Assembly: GCF_002835825.1 (NCBI RefSeq)
Contig: NZ_PIZH01000058.1
Coordinates: 1-8,430, forward strand
From: Methanoregula sp.
GTDB taxonomy: Archaea > Halobacteriota > Methanomicrobia > Methanomicrobiales > Methanospirillaceae
Reading direction: 5' to 3'
Length of the DNA stretch: 8,430 nucleotides
Both the position numbers and the translations under genes were made by a program. How positions within the stretch are numbered: position 1 is the stretch's first letter; each line of letters begins with the position of its first letter. Under the pieces are notes generated by a model. The model was not told where the DNA came from, ran no database searches, and worked only from the letters and a program-made list of their open reading frames with translations. Positions 1-6,019 of this stretch are shown piece by piece.

Positions 1-237
1 AGGGTGGTGGTGAAAGGGACCGTGCACAGTGCGAAAGTAGGCGGAGGGGCCTGGGCATAAGAGATATGCGGCAAGGAAGGATCGGTGGTCGGGGAGCGGG
101 AGGCCGAGAAGGGGAGGCGGGTGCGGACGGAGGGAGTACCAACCGGCCACTCCTAGCATTCCGCGGTATCGGCCCTTGCCGCGGCGCGGATCGAGGAGGC
201 AGCACGGTGCGGGAAGGAAACAACCGTTCAGGTCAAG
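1..237 (+). other. G-rich region without a recognised gene; possible structured RNA or upstream gene end
   Basis: The plus strand is strongly purine-rich: positions 61-140 contain 43 G and 12 C. Frame 1 is open from the left edge to a TAA at 58-60 and would encode a 19-residue tail of an upstream protein, which I cannot identify. An open frame at 66-278 is Gly/Arg-rich low complexity and does not look like a protein. Visible foldable elements are a perfect hairpin GCATA-AGAGA-TATGC (55-69), an 8-bp stem pairing 85-92 with 143-150 (one G-T wobble), and a CCGCGG/CCGCGG stem (161-166 with 179-184). G-runs at 91-94, 98-100, 111-114 and 119-121 could form a quadruplex. I looked for RNase P RNA, SRP RNA and tRNA signatures and did not find them. 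The skew is compatible with a stable RNA, but this is inference. Confidence 0.3.
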
Positions 238-369
238 ATGGCGAAGCTCCCAAGCGACATCAACCTGAAGGTCGATGAGTACGCGATGCGCTTCATCACC
301 GACAGCAAAAAGAAAGTGGATGTGCGGGGACCGGTCTTCCTCTCGGTCCGTTCCACGATCCTTCCCTGA
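238..369 (+). CDS. Possible small hypothetical protein (43 aa)
   Basis: A short open frame starts with ATG at 238 and ends with TGA at 367-369. The product is Lys- and Val-rich, with an N-terminal [19 protein letters not shown] and a segment [16 protein letters not shown] that alternates like beta strands. Codon use (mostly G or C in third position, ordinary amino-acid mix) resembles the confirmed genes nearby, unlike the G-rich sequence just upstream. The frame stays open back to a TAG at 154-156, but no ATG, GTG or TTG lies between, so 238 is the only standard start. The ribosome-binding site is weak: AGGT at 230-233, with GGAAGGA further back at 212-218. A T6 tract follows the stop codon by two bases. 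I do not recognise the family. It could instead be the 3' end of a frame-shifted longer gene. No predicted signal peptide or membrane segment is visible. Confidence 0.4.
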   Translation: MAKLPSDINLKVDEYAMRFITDSKKKVDVRGPVFLSVRSTILP

Positions 370-371
370 TC

Positions 372-377
372 TTTTTT
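372..377 (+). terminator. T6 tract after the small ORF
   Basis: Six consecutive T on the plus strand begin two bases after the TGA at 367-369, fitting an archaeal oligo-T transcription terminator for plus-strand transcription. The tract overlaps the stop codon of the convergent kinase gene (TAA read from 378 to 376). No strong hairpin precedes it. Confidence 0.4.
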
Positions 378-1821
378 ACCCGTCCTGTAACAGAACGTCC
401 CCTTCTGTCCGGAACCCGTAGTTCCCATGAGGGACTTTCATCTCGAACCGGGCGCCCTCTCCTTCAATACCGCATTCCCGTATCCGGATGCCGGTTATGG
501 AGAGAATCTCGCGGATCAGGTACAGGCCAAGGCCGGTATTCTGGAAATATTCCCGCCGGAAGATCTTCTCCTTGACTCCTTCCGGGACACCCACGCCATT
601 GTCCTCGTATACGATCAGGAGGCCATCGGGTTCTTCCCGCCAGGAGAGCCGGATCCTTGTCGCTGTCTTCCCGTGGCGGAGGGAGTTCTCCATGAGGTTG
701 TAGAAGACCTTCTCGATGAGCGGGTCGGCATAGACACCGAGGTTCTCCAGCGAATACTCAACCGTGACACCGGCAAGGTTCAGCGAGGACTCAGCCTTTT
801 TGACCAGCGCTTCAACGCTCTTCCACTGGGCGGCATTGCTCCCGATCTCCTGGTACTCCTTCGTAAAGATGATCTGGCCGCGGATGGTCTCGGCTGCATG
901 GTACGCCTTGTCAAGGCATTCGCTGACCTTAGTATCCGTGCTGTCCAGCTTTGCGATCTCGAGGTAGCCGAATACCGCTGTGAGCTGGTTGAGGATGTCA
1001 TGCCGGGTGATGGTGTTCATGACCCCGAGGTTCCGGTGGGCCTGCACAAGCGCGGTCTCGGCATTCTTCTGAGCGGTGATGTCCCGGCCCACTGCCTGGT
1101 ATCCCGTGGGCTCCGGCAGGTCGGAGAAGATCGCCCGGTAACTCCACTGCTGCCAGAGCGTGGACCCGTCGGCTGCAAGCATGCGGGAGTCCATGGAACG
1201 CACCGGGTTCTCGCGGGTGAGTTCCTCTAACTGGGAGAAGAAGGTCTCCCGGTAATCCGGTGAGATACTGTCACGGATGTTCCGCCCCAGGATCACATCG
1301 CGCGGTTTTTTGAAGTAGGTGCAGTATGCCTCGTTGACAAAGACAATCGTGCCGTCTGGCAGGAAGCGGAAGATGAACTCCGACTGATCCTCAACGACAT
1401 TCCGGTACTGCGTCTCCTGCTCCCGCAGGGCCTCTGCAAGCCGGTTCTGCTGGAGGGCCTGGCTGATGAAATGCTTTAAGACCATGAACTCTTTTGCCGG
1501 GTTGCGTCCCTTGAGCACGAAATGCGTTGCACCGGTGTTCAGGGCATTGATAACTGCCTTGTTGTCGGCCTTCTTTGCAAAGAAGATAAAGGGCGTGGAA
1601 TTCTTCCGGCTGCGCCGTAGGGCTTCAAGAAAGGCCTGCCCGTTCGTCACCGGGAGCTGGTATTCCGCGATGATGATATCGAACCGCTGCGAGCGGAGCA
1701 GGTAATGGGCTTCCCGCGCTGAAGCAACCGAAGTTACACAGATCTCGCCGGAACTCTCAAAGTAATCCTTGAGGCTCTTCTGGAGCGCGGCATCGGGATC
1801 GATATGCAGGAGCGAGATCAT
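376..1821 (-). CDS. Receiver-PAS-histidine kinase with degenerate receiver
   Basis: This is a soluble hybrid sensor kinase of 481 residues. Residues 1-125 form a receiver (REC) domain, about 135-250 a PAS domain (FIFRFLPDGTIVFVNEAY, ending GYQAVGRDIT), and 260-465 the kinase core. The H-box is ITRHDILNQL with the likely phosphoacceptor H274; the ATPase shows an N-box NLMENSLRHG (375-384), DNGVGVP (407-413) and NTGLGLYLI (428-436). No membrane helix is visible. The receiver is abnormal: the usual phosphoacceptor Asp is Glu (E53 in IIIAEYQLP) and the conserved Thr/Ser is Ala (A82 in FIFFAKKA), while the acidic residues D8/D10 and K104 remain. I chose the ATG at 1819-1821 because the REC domain starts there; the frame runs further upstream but encodes low-complexity Ser/Pro/Gly sequence overlapping the next gene. 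It lies 91 bases behind the phosphoribulokinase gene without a clear promoter of its own, so it may be co-transcribed. Signal and output partner are unknown. Confidence 0.9.
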   Translation of the reverse strand: MISLLHIDPDAALQKSLKDYFESSGEICVTSVASAREAHYLLRSQRFDIIIAEYQLPVTNGQAFLEALRRSRKNSTPFIFFAKKADNKAVINALNTGATHFVLKGRNPAKEFMVLKHFISQALQQNRLAEALREQETQYRNVVEDQSEFIFRFLPDGTIVFVNEAYCTYFKKPRDVILGRNIRDSISPDYRETFFSQLEELTRENPVRSMDSRMLAADGSTLWQQWSYRAIFSDLPEPTGYQAVGRDITAQKNAETALVQAHRNLGVMNTITRHDILNQLTAVFGYLEIAKLDSTDTKVSECLDKAYHAAETIRGQIIFTKEYQEIGSNAAQWKSVEALVKKAESSLNLAGVTVEYSLENLGVYADPLIEKVFYNLMENSLRHGKTATRIRLSWREEPDGLLIVYEDNGVGVPEGVKEKIFRREYFQNTGLGLYLIREILSITGIRIRECGIEGEGARFEMKVPHGNYGFRTEGDVLLQDG

Positions 1822-1870
1822 AGGCCGGTTTAAGAGAGGGTTGGGTGCGGGATCAGAACAACGTTTTGCT

Positions 1871-1902
1871 GGTTCCCGATCGCCTTCGGGACGGGCGGAA
1901 CC
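1871..1902. other. Imperfect inverted repeat between phosphoribulokinase and kinase genes
   Basis: GGTT (1871-1874) pairs with AACC (1899-1902), and inside it CCCGA (1875-1879) pairs with TCGGG (1886-1890) around a six-base loop, leaving an eight-base one-sided bulge. It sits in the 91-base gap after the phosphoribulokinase stop codon. No T-run follows on the minus strand, so an intrinsic terminator is unlikely; an RNA processing or stability element between two co-transcribed genes is possible. Confidence 0.25.
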
Positions 1903-1912
1903 ATCCCGTGAA

Positions 1913-2878
1913 TCAGGCGCGTTCACGGATGAAGATCCGCCGGTGGATGATCCGCCAGGAGAGGATAAGCTGGACGATATCGGTGGGTGTGACAGTTTTC
2001 CTGCCCTCGAACATGGCAATGGGATGGACGCCGGTCTGGTACTCGATGGTCTTTTCGAGTTTATGGATCGTTTCGTAATTCATCTCGCCGTCAAAGGTCA
2101 GGGCCCGCATCCGGGCGCAGTCGACAAACTGCGTGGTGAACTCAATCAGGAAATCCCGCTCATGGAAGGAGAGGAGCGAGTACAGGTCTATGCTCAGGTC
2201 GATATCCGAGATTGTCTTTCGCATGCGGTTCTGCATGAGGGAGATGTTGTACACGTTCCGCTCCGGGCCGAGGTCCTTCCCGTACTTTGAGTGAGAGATG
2301 CGGATCACGGCATCGGCTTCGCAGCGCTGGGGCGCGATAAATTCCGCGTAATCCTTCTCGCGCCTGCGGATCTCTTCAGTGACCTGCTCATCGGAATAGC
2401 CACGGCGTTCCCTGTCACGAAGACGTTTCCAGGCATATTTCACCTCTTTTTCCGGGTCGACAAAGATCGAGAAGTCCATGAGTTCGCGAAGGCGCGGGGT
2501 GAATAGCGTGTGCAGGCCTTCGAGGATGAGGATATTCCGTGGTGCAAACGGGATGGGGGGATCGAATCTCCCGGTCTCATGGTTGTATACCGGTTTCTGG
2601 ATTGATTGGCCCTGCCTGAGTCGGGCAATGTGATCCTCCAGCAGGCTGATGTTGTTGGCATCGGGGTGGAGTGGGGTGATGTCCCGCTGCTTCCGCTCTT
2701 CCCGGTCATATTTGTGGTAATCATCCAGCGTAATAGTAGAGACCAGGGCCGGGCCGAATATCTGCCGGATCGCGTTCGTGAACGTGGTCTTTCCTGACCC
2801 GCTGTCACCGGCAACACCAATGGTGAAGACAATGGGGGAGTGGGCAATCGTTTCCTTGAAGTTGATCTCGTGATCCAT
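1913..2878 (-). CDS. prk: Phosphoribulokinase (archaeal type)
   Basis: This cytosolic P-loop kinase of the phosphoribulokinase/uridine kinase family is predicted to convert ribulose 5-phosphate and ATP to ribulose 1,5-bisphosphate. In Methanomicrobiales such enzymes are known to supply type III RuBisCO in a Calvin-like (reductive hexulose-phosphate) pathway. The Walker A loop is GDSGSGKTT (24-32), followed by the substrate/catalytic segment TLDDYHKYDR (50-59), KPVYNHETGRF (95-105) and Walker B-like ILILEGLHTLF (116-126). The C-terminal part (about 200-321) is the longer extension that separates phosphoribulokinase from shorter uridine kinases. I place the start at the ATG at 2876-2878 (321 residues). 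An in-frame ATG at 2897-2899 lies only about 13 bases from the TATA-like box at 2909-2916, so it would fall upstream of the expected transcript start. A sensor kinase follows on the same strand, which hints at linked expression. Uridine kinase is the main alternative, less likely from the motifs and length. Confidence 0.87.
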   Translation of the reverse strand: MDHEINFKETIAHSPIVFTIGVAGDSGSGKTTFTNAIRQIFGPALVSTITLDDYHKYDREERKQRDITPLHPDANNISLLEDHIARLRQGQSIQKPVYNHETGRFDPPIPFAPRNILILEGLHTLFTPRLRELMDFSIFVDPEKEVKYAWKRLRDRERRGYSDEQVTEEIRRREKDYAEFIAPQRCEADAVIRISHSKYGKDLGPERNVYNISLMQNRMRKTISDIDLSIDLYSLLSFHERDFLIEFTTQFVDCARMRALTFDGEMNYETIHKLEKTIEYQTGVHPIAMFEGRKTVTPTDIVQLILSWRIIHRRIFIRERA

Positions 2879-2908
2879 AGGCCTGTGTACCCTTGACATG
2901 CGGTACCG

Positions 2909-2916
2909 TATTAAAG
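2909..2916 (-). promoter_or_regulatory. TATA-like box of the phosphoribulokinase gene
   Basis: Read on the minus strand this is CTTTAATA. A start of transcription about 26 bases downstream would fall near 2886, giving a leader of only about eight bases before the ATG at 2878. This near-leaderless arrangement is common in archaea and supports the chosen start codon. No Shine-Dalgarno sequence is visible next to that ATG. Confidence 0.5.
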
Positions 2917-2954
2917 GGTTGGAACCCAGCCCCTCGATATCTGTTCGAAAAACA

Positions 2955-3033
2955 TAACATTATATTGCGGCGATTTCATTTAATGTTAGATTTAAATAAC
3001 ATTAATAACCATTAATGTTAGAAATAAATAACA
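2955..3033. promoter_or_regulatory. Operator-like array of TAACATTAA half-sites
   Basis: The array contains TTAATGTTA (2980-2988), TAACATTAA (2997-3005), TTAATGTTA again (3012-3020) and a half-match TAACA (3029-3033), plus an upstream near-copy TAACATTAT (2955-2963). The first two form a perfect 9-bp inverted repeat with an 8-base centre. The second and third form a perfect 10-bp inverted repeat (2997-3006 with 3011-3020) with a 4-base centre. The unit beginning at 2980 recurs 32 bases later, about three helical turns, with the same 8-base spacing to its partner. The TATA-like box of the downstream operon lies inside the first repeat, so protein bound here should block TBP/TFB. The XRE regulator at 3462-3695 is the obvious candidate ligand (inference). 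Confidence 0.7.
2991..2999 (+). promoter_or_regulatory. TATA-like box of the DUF2178/XRE operon
   Basis: TTTAAATAA is the best TATA match before the operon. With the usual distance of about 26 bases, transcription would begin near 3021, leaving a leader of about 27 bases before the ATG at 3048. It would also exclude the in-frame ATG at 3015. A second AT-rich candidate, ATTATATT, lies at 2959-2966. The box lies between two operator half-sites. Confidence 0.5.
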
Positions 3034-3047
3034 GATGGGTTGAGAGG

Positions 3048-3434
3048 ATGAAACCGAGAAACATGTACCGGATTATTATCGGGGCGTTGATGATCGTGAG
3101 CGGCCTTGTTCTTGCACTGGCAAGCCAGGGTGAAGCAATTGCCGGCACCATCATGCTCTGTGCCGGGCTGGCGTTCCTGATCACCGGGATTATCCGCCAC
3201 CGGAAATATGGGGATGACCCGGAATCGGACGAGCGGTCGAAGAGGATCGGGGCGTACGGCCTCTCCTATGCCTGGCTGACCGGCCTCTTCTTCATGACCG
3301 CACTCTTCTGGCTGGACTATACCGGGCTTCTTATGCTCACAACCCAGAACGCGCTGGCCCTCTCGGTCGTAGTTCTTGCACTCTCTGCAGTAGTGTACCA
3401 AGCGTGGCTTTTCCGGAAAGGAGATGTGGATTAA
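3048..3434 (+). CDS. DUF2178-like four-helix membrane protein
   Basis: This small integral membrane protein (128 residues) has four predicted hydrophobic helices at about 8-25, 29-49, 71-89 and 101-121. Between helices 2 and 3 a charged cytosolic loop carries the motif DERSKRIGAYG (61-71), and the protein ends with a FRKGDVD tail. This layout resembles the DUF2178 family, often encoded next to an XRE regulator in archaea; the assignment rests on pattern memory rather than a search. Its biochemical role is unknown. The start at 3048 fits the expected transcript start near 3021. The upstream ATG at 3015 would lie before it, and an ATG at 3063 with GAGGATGA about 11 bases before it is a possible alternative. 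It ends 27 bases before the regulator gene, so the two probably form one operon controlled by the half-site array. It may sense a membrane signal or sequester the regulator, but this is speculation. Confidence 0.8.
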   Translation: MKPRNMYRIIIGALMIVSGLVLALASQGEAIAGTIMLCAGLAFLITGIIRHRKYGDDPESDERSKRIGAYGLSYAWLTGLFFMTALFWLDYTGLLMLTTQNALALSVVVLALSAVVYQAWLFRKGDVD

Positions 3435-3461
3435 GGTATTTAACAAGATGTGGGAGCGTGC

Positions 3462-3695
3462 ATGAGGACAAGGATCAAAGAGTACCGGTCTCAGCTTTCC
3501 CTGACACAGGATGATCTTGCAAAAAAGGTCGGCGTGCGGAGGGAGACAATTGTCTTTCTGGAACAGGGGAAGTACAATCCCTCTTTAAAACTTGCCCACG
3601 AGGTTGCAAAGGCCCTGAATGCAACGATCGATGAGCTCTTCCTCTTCGATGACGAATCCGAGACGCCTGAGAGCCGAATCGTGCTGGTGGACTGA
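3462..3695 (+). CDS. XRE-family helix-turn-helix transcriptional regulator
   Basis: A compact DNA-binding protein of 77 residues. The helix-turn-helix spans about 14-41 ([17 protein letters not shown], then [10 protein letters not shown]), a Cro/C1-type HTH_3 fold followed by [12 protein letters not shown] and the typical IDELF end. There is no effector domain beyond a short acidic tail. The ATG at 3462 is preceded by GGGAG (3452-3456) at a five-base spacing, which favours it over the GTG at 3450. It is the second gene of the operon behind the membrane protein, and the promoter of that operon carries an ordered inverted-repeat array, so autoregulation as a dimer or higher oligomer is likely (inference). 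The gene ends 11 bases from the convergent helicase gene with no clear terminator between them. Confidence 0.9.
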   Translation: MRTRIKEYRSQLSLTQDDLAKKVGVRRETIVFLEQGKYNPSLKLAHEVAKALNATIDELFLFDDESETPESRIVLVD

Positions 3696-3706
3696 CACTA
3701 CCAGAA

Positions 3707-6019
3707 TTAAGCGGCCTGAACTTCGCTCTTTCCAGCCGCGATGGGAGCATGATCTGCTTCCTCTGGCCCGTGGCTGAGCTCGCGGAGGATGCGTACCGTG
3801 GCATCCTTGTCCAGCGGCTGGTTGTCGTTTCCGCACTTGGGCGAATAGATGCATGACGGGCACCCGCTCTCGCACCGGCAGTCGCGGACCAGTTCGTGCG
3901 CTGCGGTGAAAAGTTCGGGGAGGAGCCCGAAGGCTTTCTCGGCAAGCCCGATTCCCCCCTCGTACCCGTCATAGACAAAGACCACGGGCTCTCCCTTCTC
4001 CCCAAATGATGGTGATGAGAGCCCCCCGATATCCCAGCGGTCGCACATCACATATAGCGGCATGAGCGCGATTGTCGCGTGCTCAACACCATGCAGGCCC
4101 CCTCCAAGATCGCCACCACATTTTGTAACAGTCAGTTCAACGGATTCCTGCGGGATGAACCAGAAGGCTTTTGTCCGGAAGGTCAGGGGCGGGAGCGTGA
4201 GAGGCTCAAGGCCGATGATCGTGTCGCCGCGTTTTATCTTGTAACCCGTGTACTGCTCCGTCACTTCCACTTCGCCAAAGAAGCACGGGGTGTTGTTGAC
4301 CGTCCGGGTCTCCAGCGTCCCGATGATGGAGATGTCGATCTCTTTTTGCGGCTGCGTGTAATAATCGACATCTGTTTCCGTAACCCGGATTGTGTGGGTG
4401 TCGAGGTCCATCTCGTTGACCACGTACGTCTCGCCCTGGTGGAGCATGATCGCGCCCTTGTGCGCTTCGCGGTAGGCCTGCCCGCGATCCATAGTCTCGA
4501 GGAGCCTGCCATGGCACATGACACGGAAGGACTCGCCGGGTACGCCGTCCAGCCGGACTACATCGGCTGCCCTCCCGCGGCCAGCATAGACCCACCCGCG
4601 GATCGTTTTCCGGAGGAGCCCCGCTGCCCCGAGGTCCGGCAGGAGACACGACAGGGGTTCCCCGAAGAATGCGCTATCGCGGTCCTCGCGCAGGGGGAGC
4701 TCGGCAGCAGCGCAGATCAGGTGCCCGGAGACGATATAGGGATTTCCGGTATCGATGATCGCCAGTTCGTGCGGGCGGGAGAAGAACTGCTCCGGGTGGT
4801 GCATGAAATACTGGTCGAGCGGGTCTGCCTGCGCAACGAGAAGGGCAAGGGATTCGCCCCCTTTCCTTCCGGCACGCCCGGCCTGCTGGCGGGTGGACAT
4901 CATGGTGCCGGGATAGCCGGAGATGATAACGGCGTCGAGGGAACCCACATCGATCCCGAGCTCGAGGGCATTGGTCGAGACAACACCTTTCCGGGTACCT
5001 TCCTTGAGCTGTCGCTCGATCACCCGCCGCTCTTCCGGCAGGTATCCCGCGCGATACACGGAGATCGCGTCAGCAAGTTTCTGGGATATGCGCCGGGCAT
5101 CGTCCCGCGACCAGACCGTCACCAGCTCCGCCATCTTGCGCGACCCGGTGAAACAGAGTGTCTGGAGATTCTCTTTCACGCAGGAGACCAGGATGTCCTT
5201 GGTTTCCTGGTGAACGGAGCGTTCGCTGATCCCGTTGTAAAACGGGTTGAAGAGGACAAAATTCCGCCTGCCATGGGGCGCCCCGTCAGTATCGACCAGC
5301 ACACACTCCTGCCCGGTAAGGGCATGTGCAAACTCCACGGGGTTTGCCAGCGTTGCCGTTGACAGGATAAACTGCGGCCTTGCACCGTAGTGCCGGCAGA
5401 GGCGGAGGAGGCGGCGTATCACGAACGCGATATGTGAACCGAAGACCCCCCGGTACCGGTGAGCTTCGTCAATGACGATATAATCCAGGTTCGAGAGGAA
5501 CGGCTGCCACTTGGCATGCCAGGAGAGAACGTGGTGTATTTCGTGGGGATTGGAGATGATCACGCGCGAGTGTTCACGGATCGCGGCCCGCTTTGACTGG
5601 GGGGTGTCGCCATCGTAGACCGCCACTCTTGCTGTAATCCCCGTGTACTGCGCCATCTGTTCGAGTGACAGGAGCTGGTCATTTGCGAGCGCTTTGGTCG
5701 GGTACAGGTACAGGGCGCGGGCGTCGGGATCCTGTTCAAGATGGCAGAATACCGGAAGATTGAACGCAAGGGTCTTGCCGCTGGCGGTTGCGGTGGTAAG
5801 GATGACATTTTGTCCGGCCCGGGCATGGTTTATCGTCTCGCACTGATGCGAGTAGAGCCGGATCCCGCACTGGTCAAGATAGGATTCAAGGGCCGGTGAA
5901 AGCGGGGCGTCAAGCGAGCCATAGTGCGGGGGTTCCGGTACAGATACCTGACGGTGGACACAGCGTGCCCGGAAGACCGGGTTGGTATCGAGAAGACGGA
6001 GAAGATCAGCTACCGCCAT
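3707..6019 (-). CDS. mrfA: DEAH-box helicase with C-terminal cysteine cluster, MrfA/YprA-like
   Basis: This superfamily 2 DNA helicase has 770 residues. Motifs in order are Walker A TATASGKT (76-83), PTKALANDQ (107-115), Walker B VIDEAH (182-187), LSTATL (219-224), motif V NALELGIDVGSLD (350-362) and motif VI QQAGRAGRKG (378-387). The C-terminal half ends in a cysteine cluster C714-x-C716-x3-C720-x2-C723-x5-C729, as in DUF1998-type helicases, presumably holding a zinc ion. The architecture fits MrfA/YprA and the related Hrq1 helicases, which move 3' to 5' on DNA and act in damage repair. In Bacillus, MrfA works with the MrfB exonuclease after mitomycin C damage. The neighbour here is an MrfB-like nuclease, overlapping by 14 bases, which strengthens that reading. 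The start at 6019 has a strong GGAGGTG ribosome-binding site (6025-6031) five bases upstream; the open frame extends to 6163, but only as a shadow of the nuclease gene. Confidence 0.88.
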   Translation of the reverse strand: MAVADLLRLLDTNPVFRARCVHRQVSVPEPPHYGSLDAPLSPALESYLDQCGIRLYSHQCETINHARAGQNVILTTATASGKTLAFNLPVFCHLEQDPDARALYLYPTKALANDQLLSLEQMAQYTGITARVAVYDGDTPQSKRAAIREHSRVIISNPHEIHHVLSWHAKWQPFLSNLDYIVIDEAHRYRGVFGSHIAFVIRRLLRLCRHYGARPQFILSTATLANPVEFAHALTGQECVLVDTDGAPHGRRNFVLFNPFYNGISERSVHQETKDILVSCVKENLQTLCFTGSRKMAELVTVWSRDDARRISQKLADAISVYRAGYLPEERRVIERQLKEGTRKGVVSTNALELGIDVGSLDAVIISGYPGTMMSTRQQAGRAGRKGGESLALLVAQADPLDQYFMHHPEQFFSRPHELAIIDTGNPYIVSGHLICAAAELPLREDRDSAFFGEPLSCLLPDLGAAGLLRKTIRGWVYAGRGRAADVVRLDGVPGESFRVMCHGRLLETMDRGQAYREAHKGAIMLHQGETYVVNEMDLDTHTIRVTETDVDYYTQPQKEIDISIIGTLETRTVNNTPCFFGEVEVTEQYTGYKIKRGDTIIGLEPLTLPPLTFRTKAFWFIPQESVELTVTKCGGDLGGGLHGVEHATIALMPLYVMCDRWDIGGLSSPSFGEKGEPVVFVYDGYEGGIGLAEKAFGLLPELFTAAHELVRDCRCESGCPSCIYSPKCGNDNQPLDKDATVRILRELSHGPEEADHAPIAAGKSEVQAA

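Noticed and set aside
12..80. RNase P RNA-like motifs (GAAAGGGACC, AGAGATATGCGGCA)
   Set aside because: Weak matches in the wrong order and spacing; the universally conserved P4 strands could not be found.
203..230. SRP RNA-like stretch (GGGAAGGAAACAACC)
   Set aside because: It resembles the helix 8 signature only loosely: the GGAA loop cannot be closed by the required pair, and the partner strand and the Alu-domain motifs are absent.
427..1230. Plus-strand 267-residue open frame opposite the sensor kinase
   Set aside because: It is the antisense shadow of the ATPase and PAS regions of the kinase; it has no recognisable domain and no promoter or ribosome-binding site.
1822..2019. N-terminal extension of the kinase to 2019
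   Set aside because: The extra 66 residues are low-complexity Ser/Gly/Pro sequence and would overlap the phosphoribulokinase coding region by over 100 bases; the receiver domain begins exactly at the ATG at 1821.
1769..2290. Plus-strand 173-residue open frame across the kinase/phosphoribulokinase junction
   Set aside because: Antisense to two well-supported genes and rich in acidic, Gly and Pro residues typical of shadow frames.
2955..3033. CRISPR-like repeats in the AT-rich spacer
   Set aside because: Units are short, alternate in orientation, and the spacers are 4-16 bases; an operator array explains them better.
4079..5362. Plus-strand 427-residue open frame opposite the helicase gene
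   Set aside because: It lies wholly antisense to the helicase, whose motifs are intact in the other strand. The translation shows no family motifs and is explained by the high GC content.
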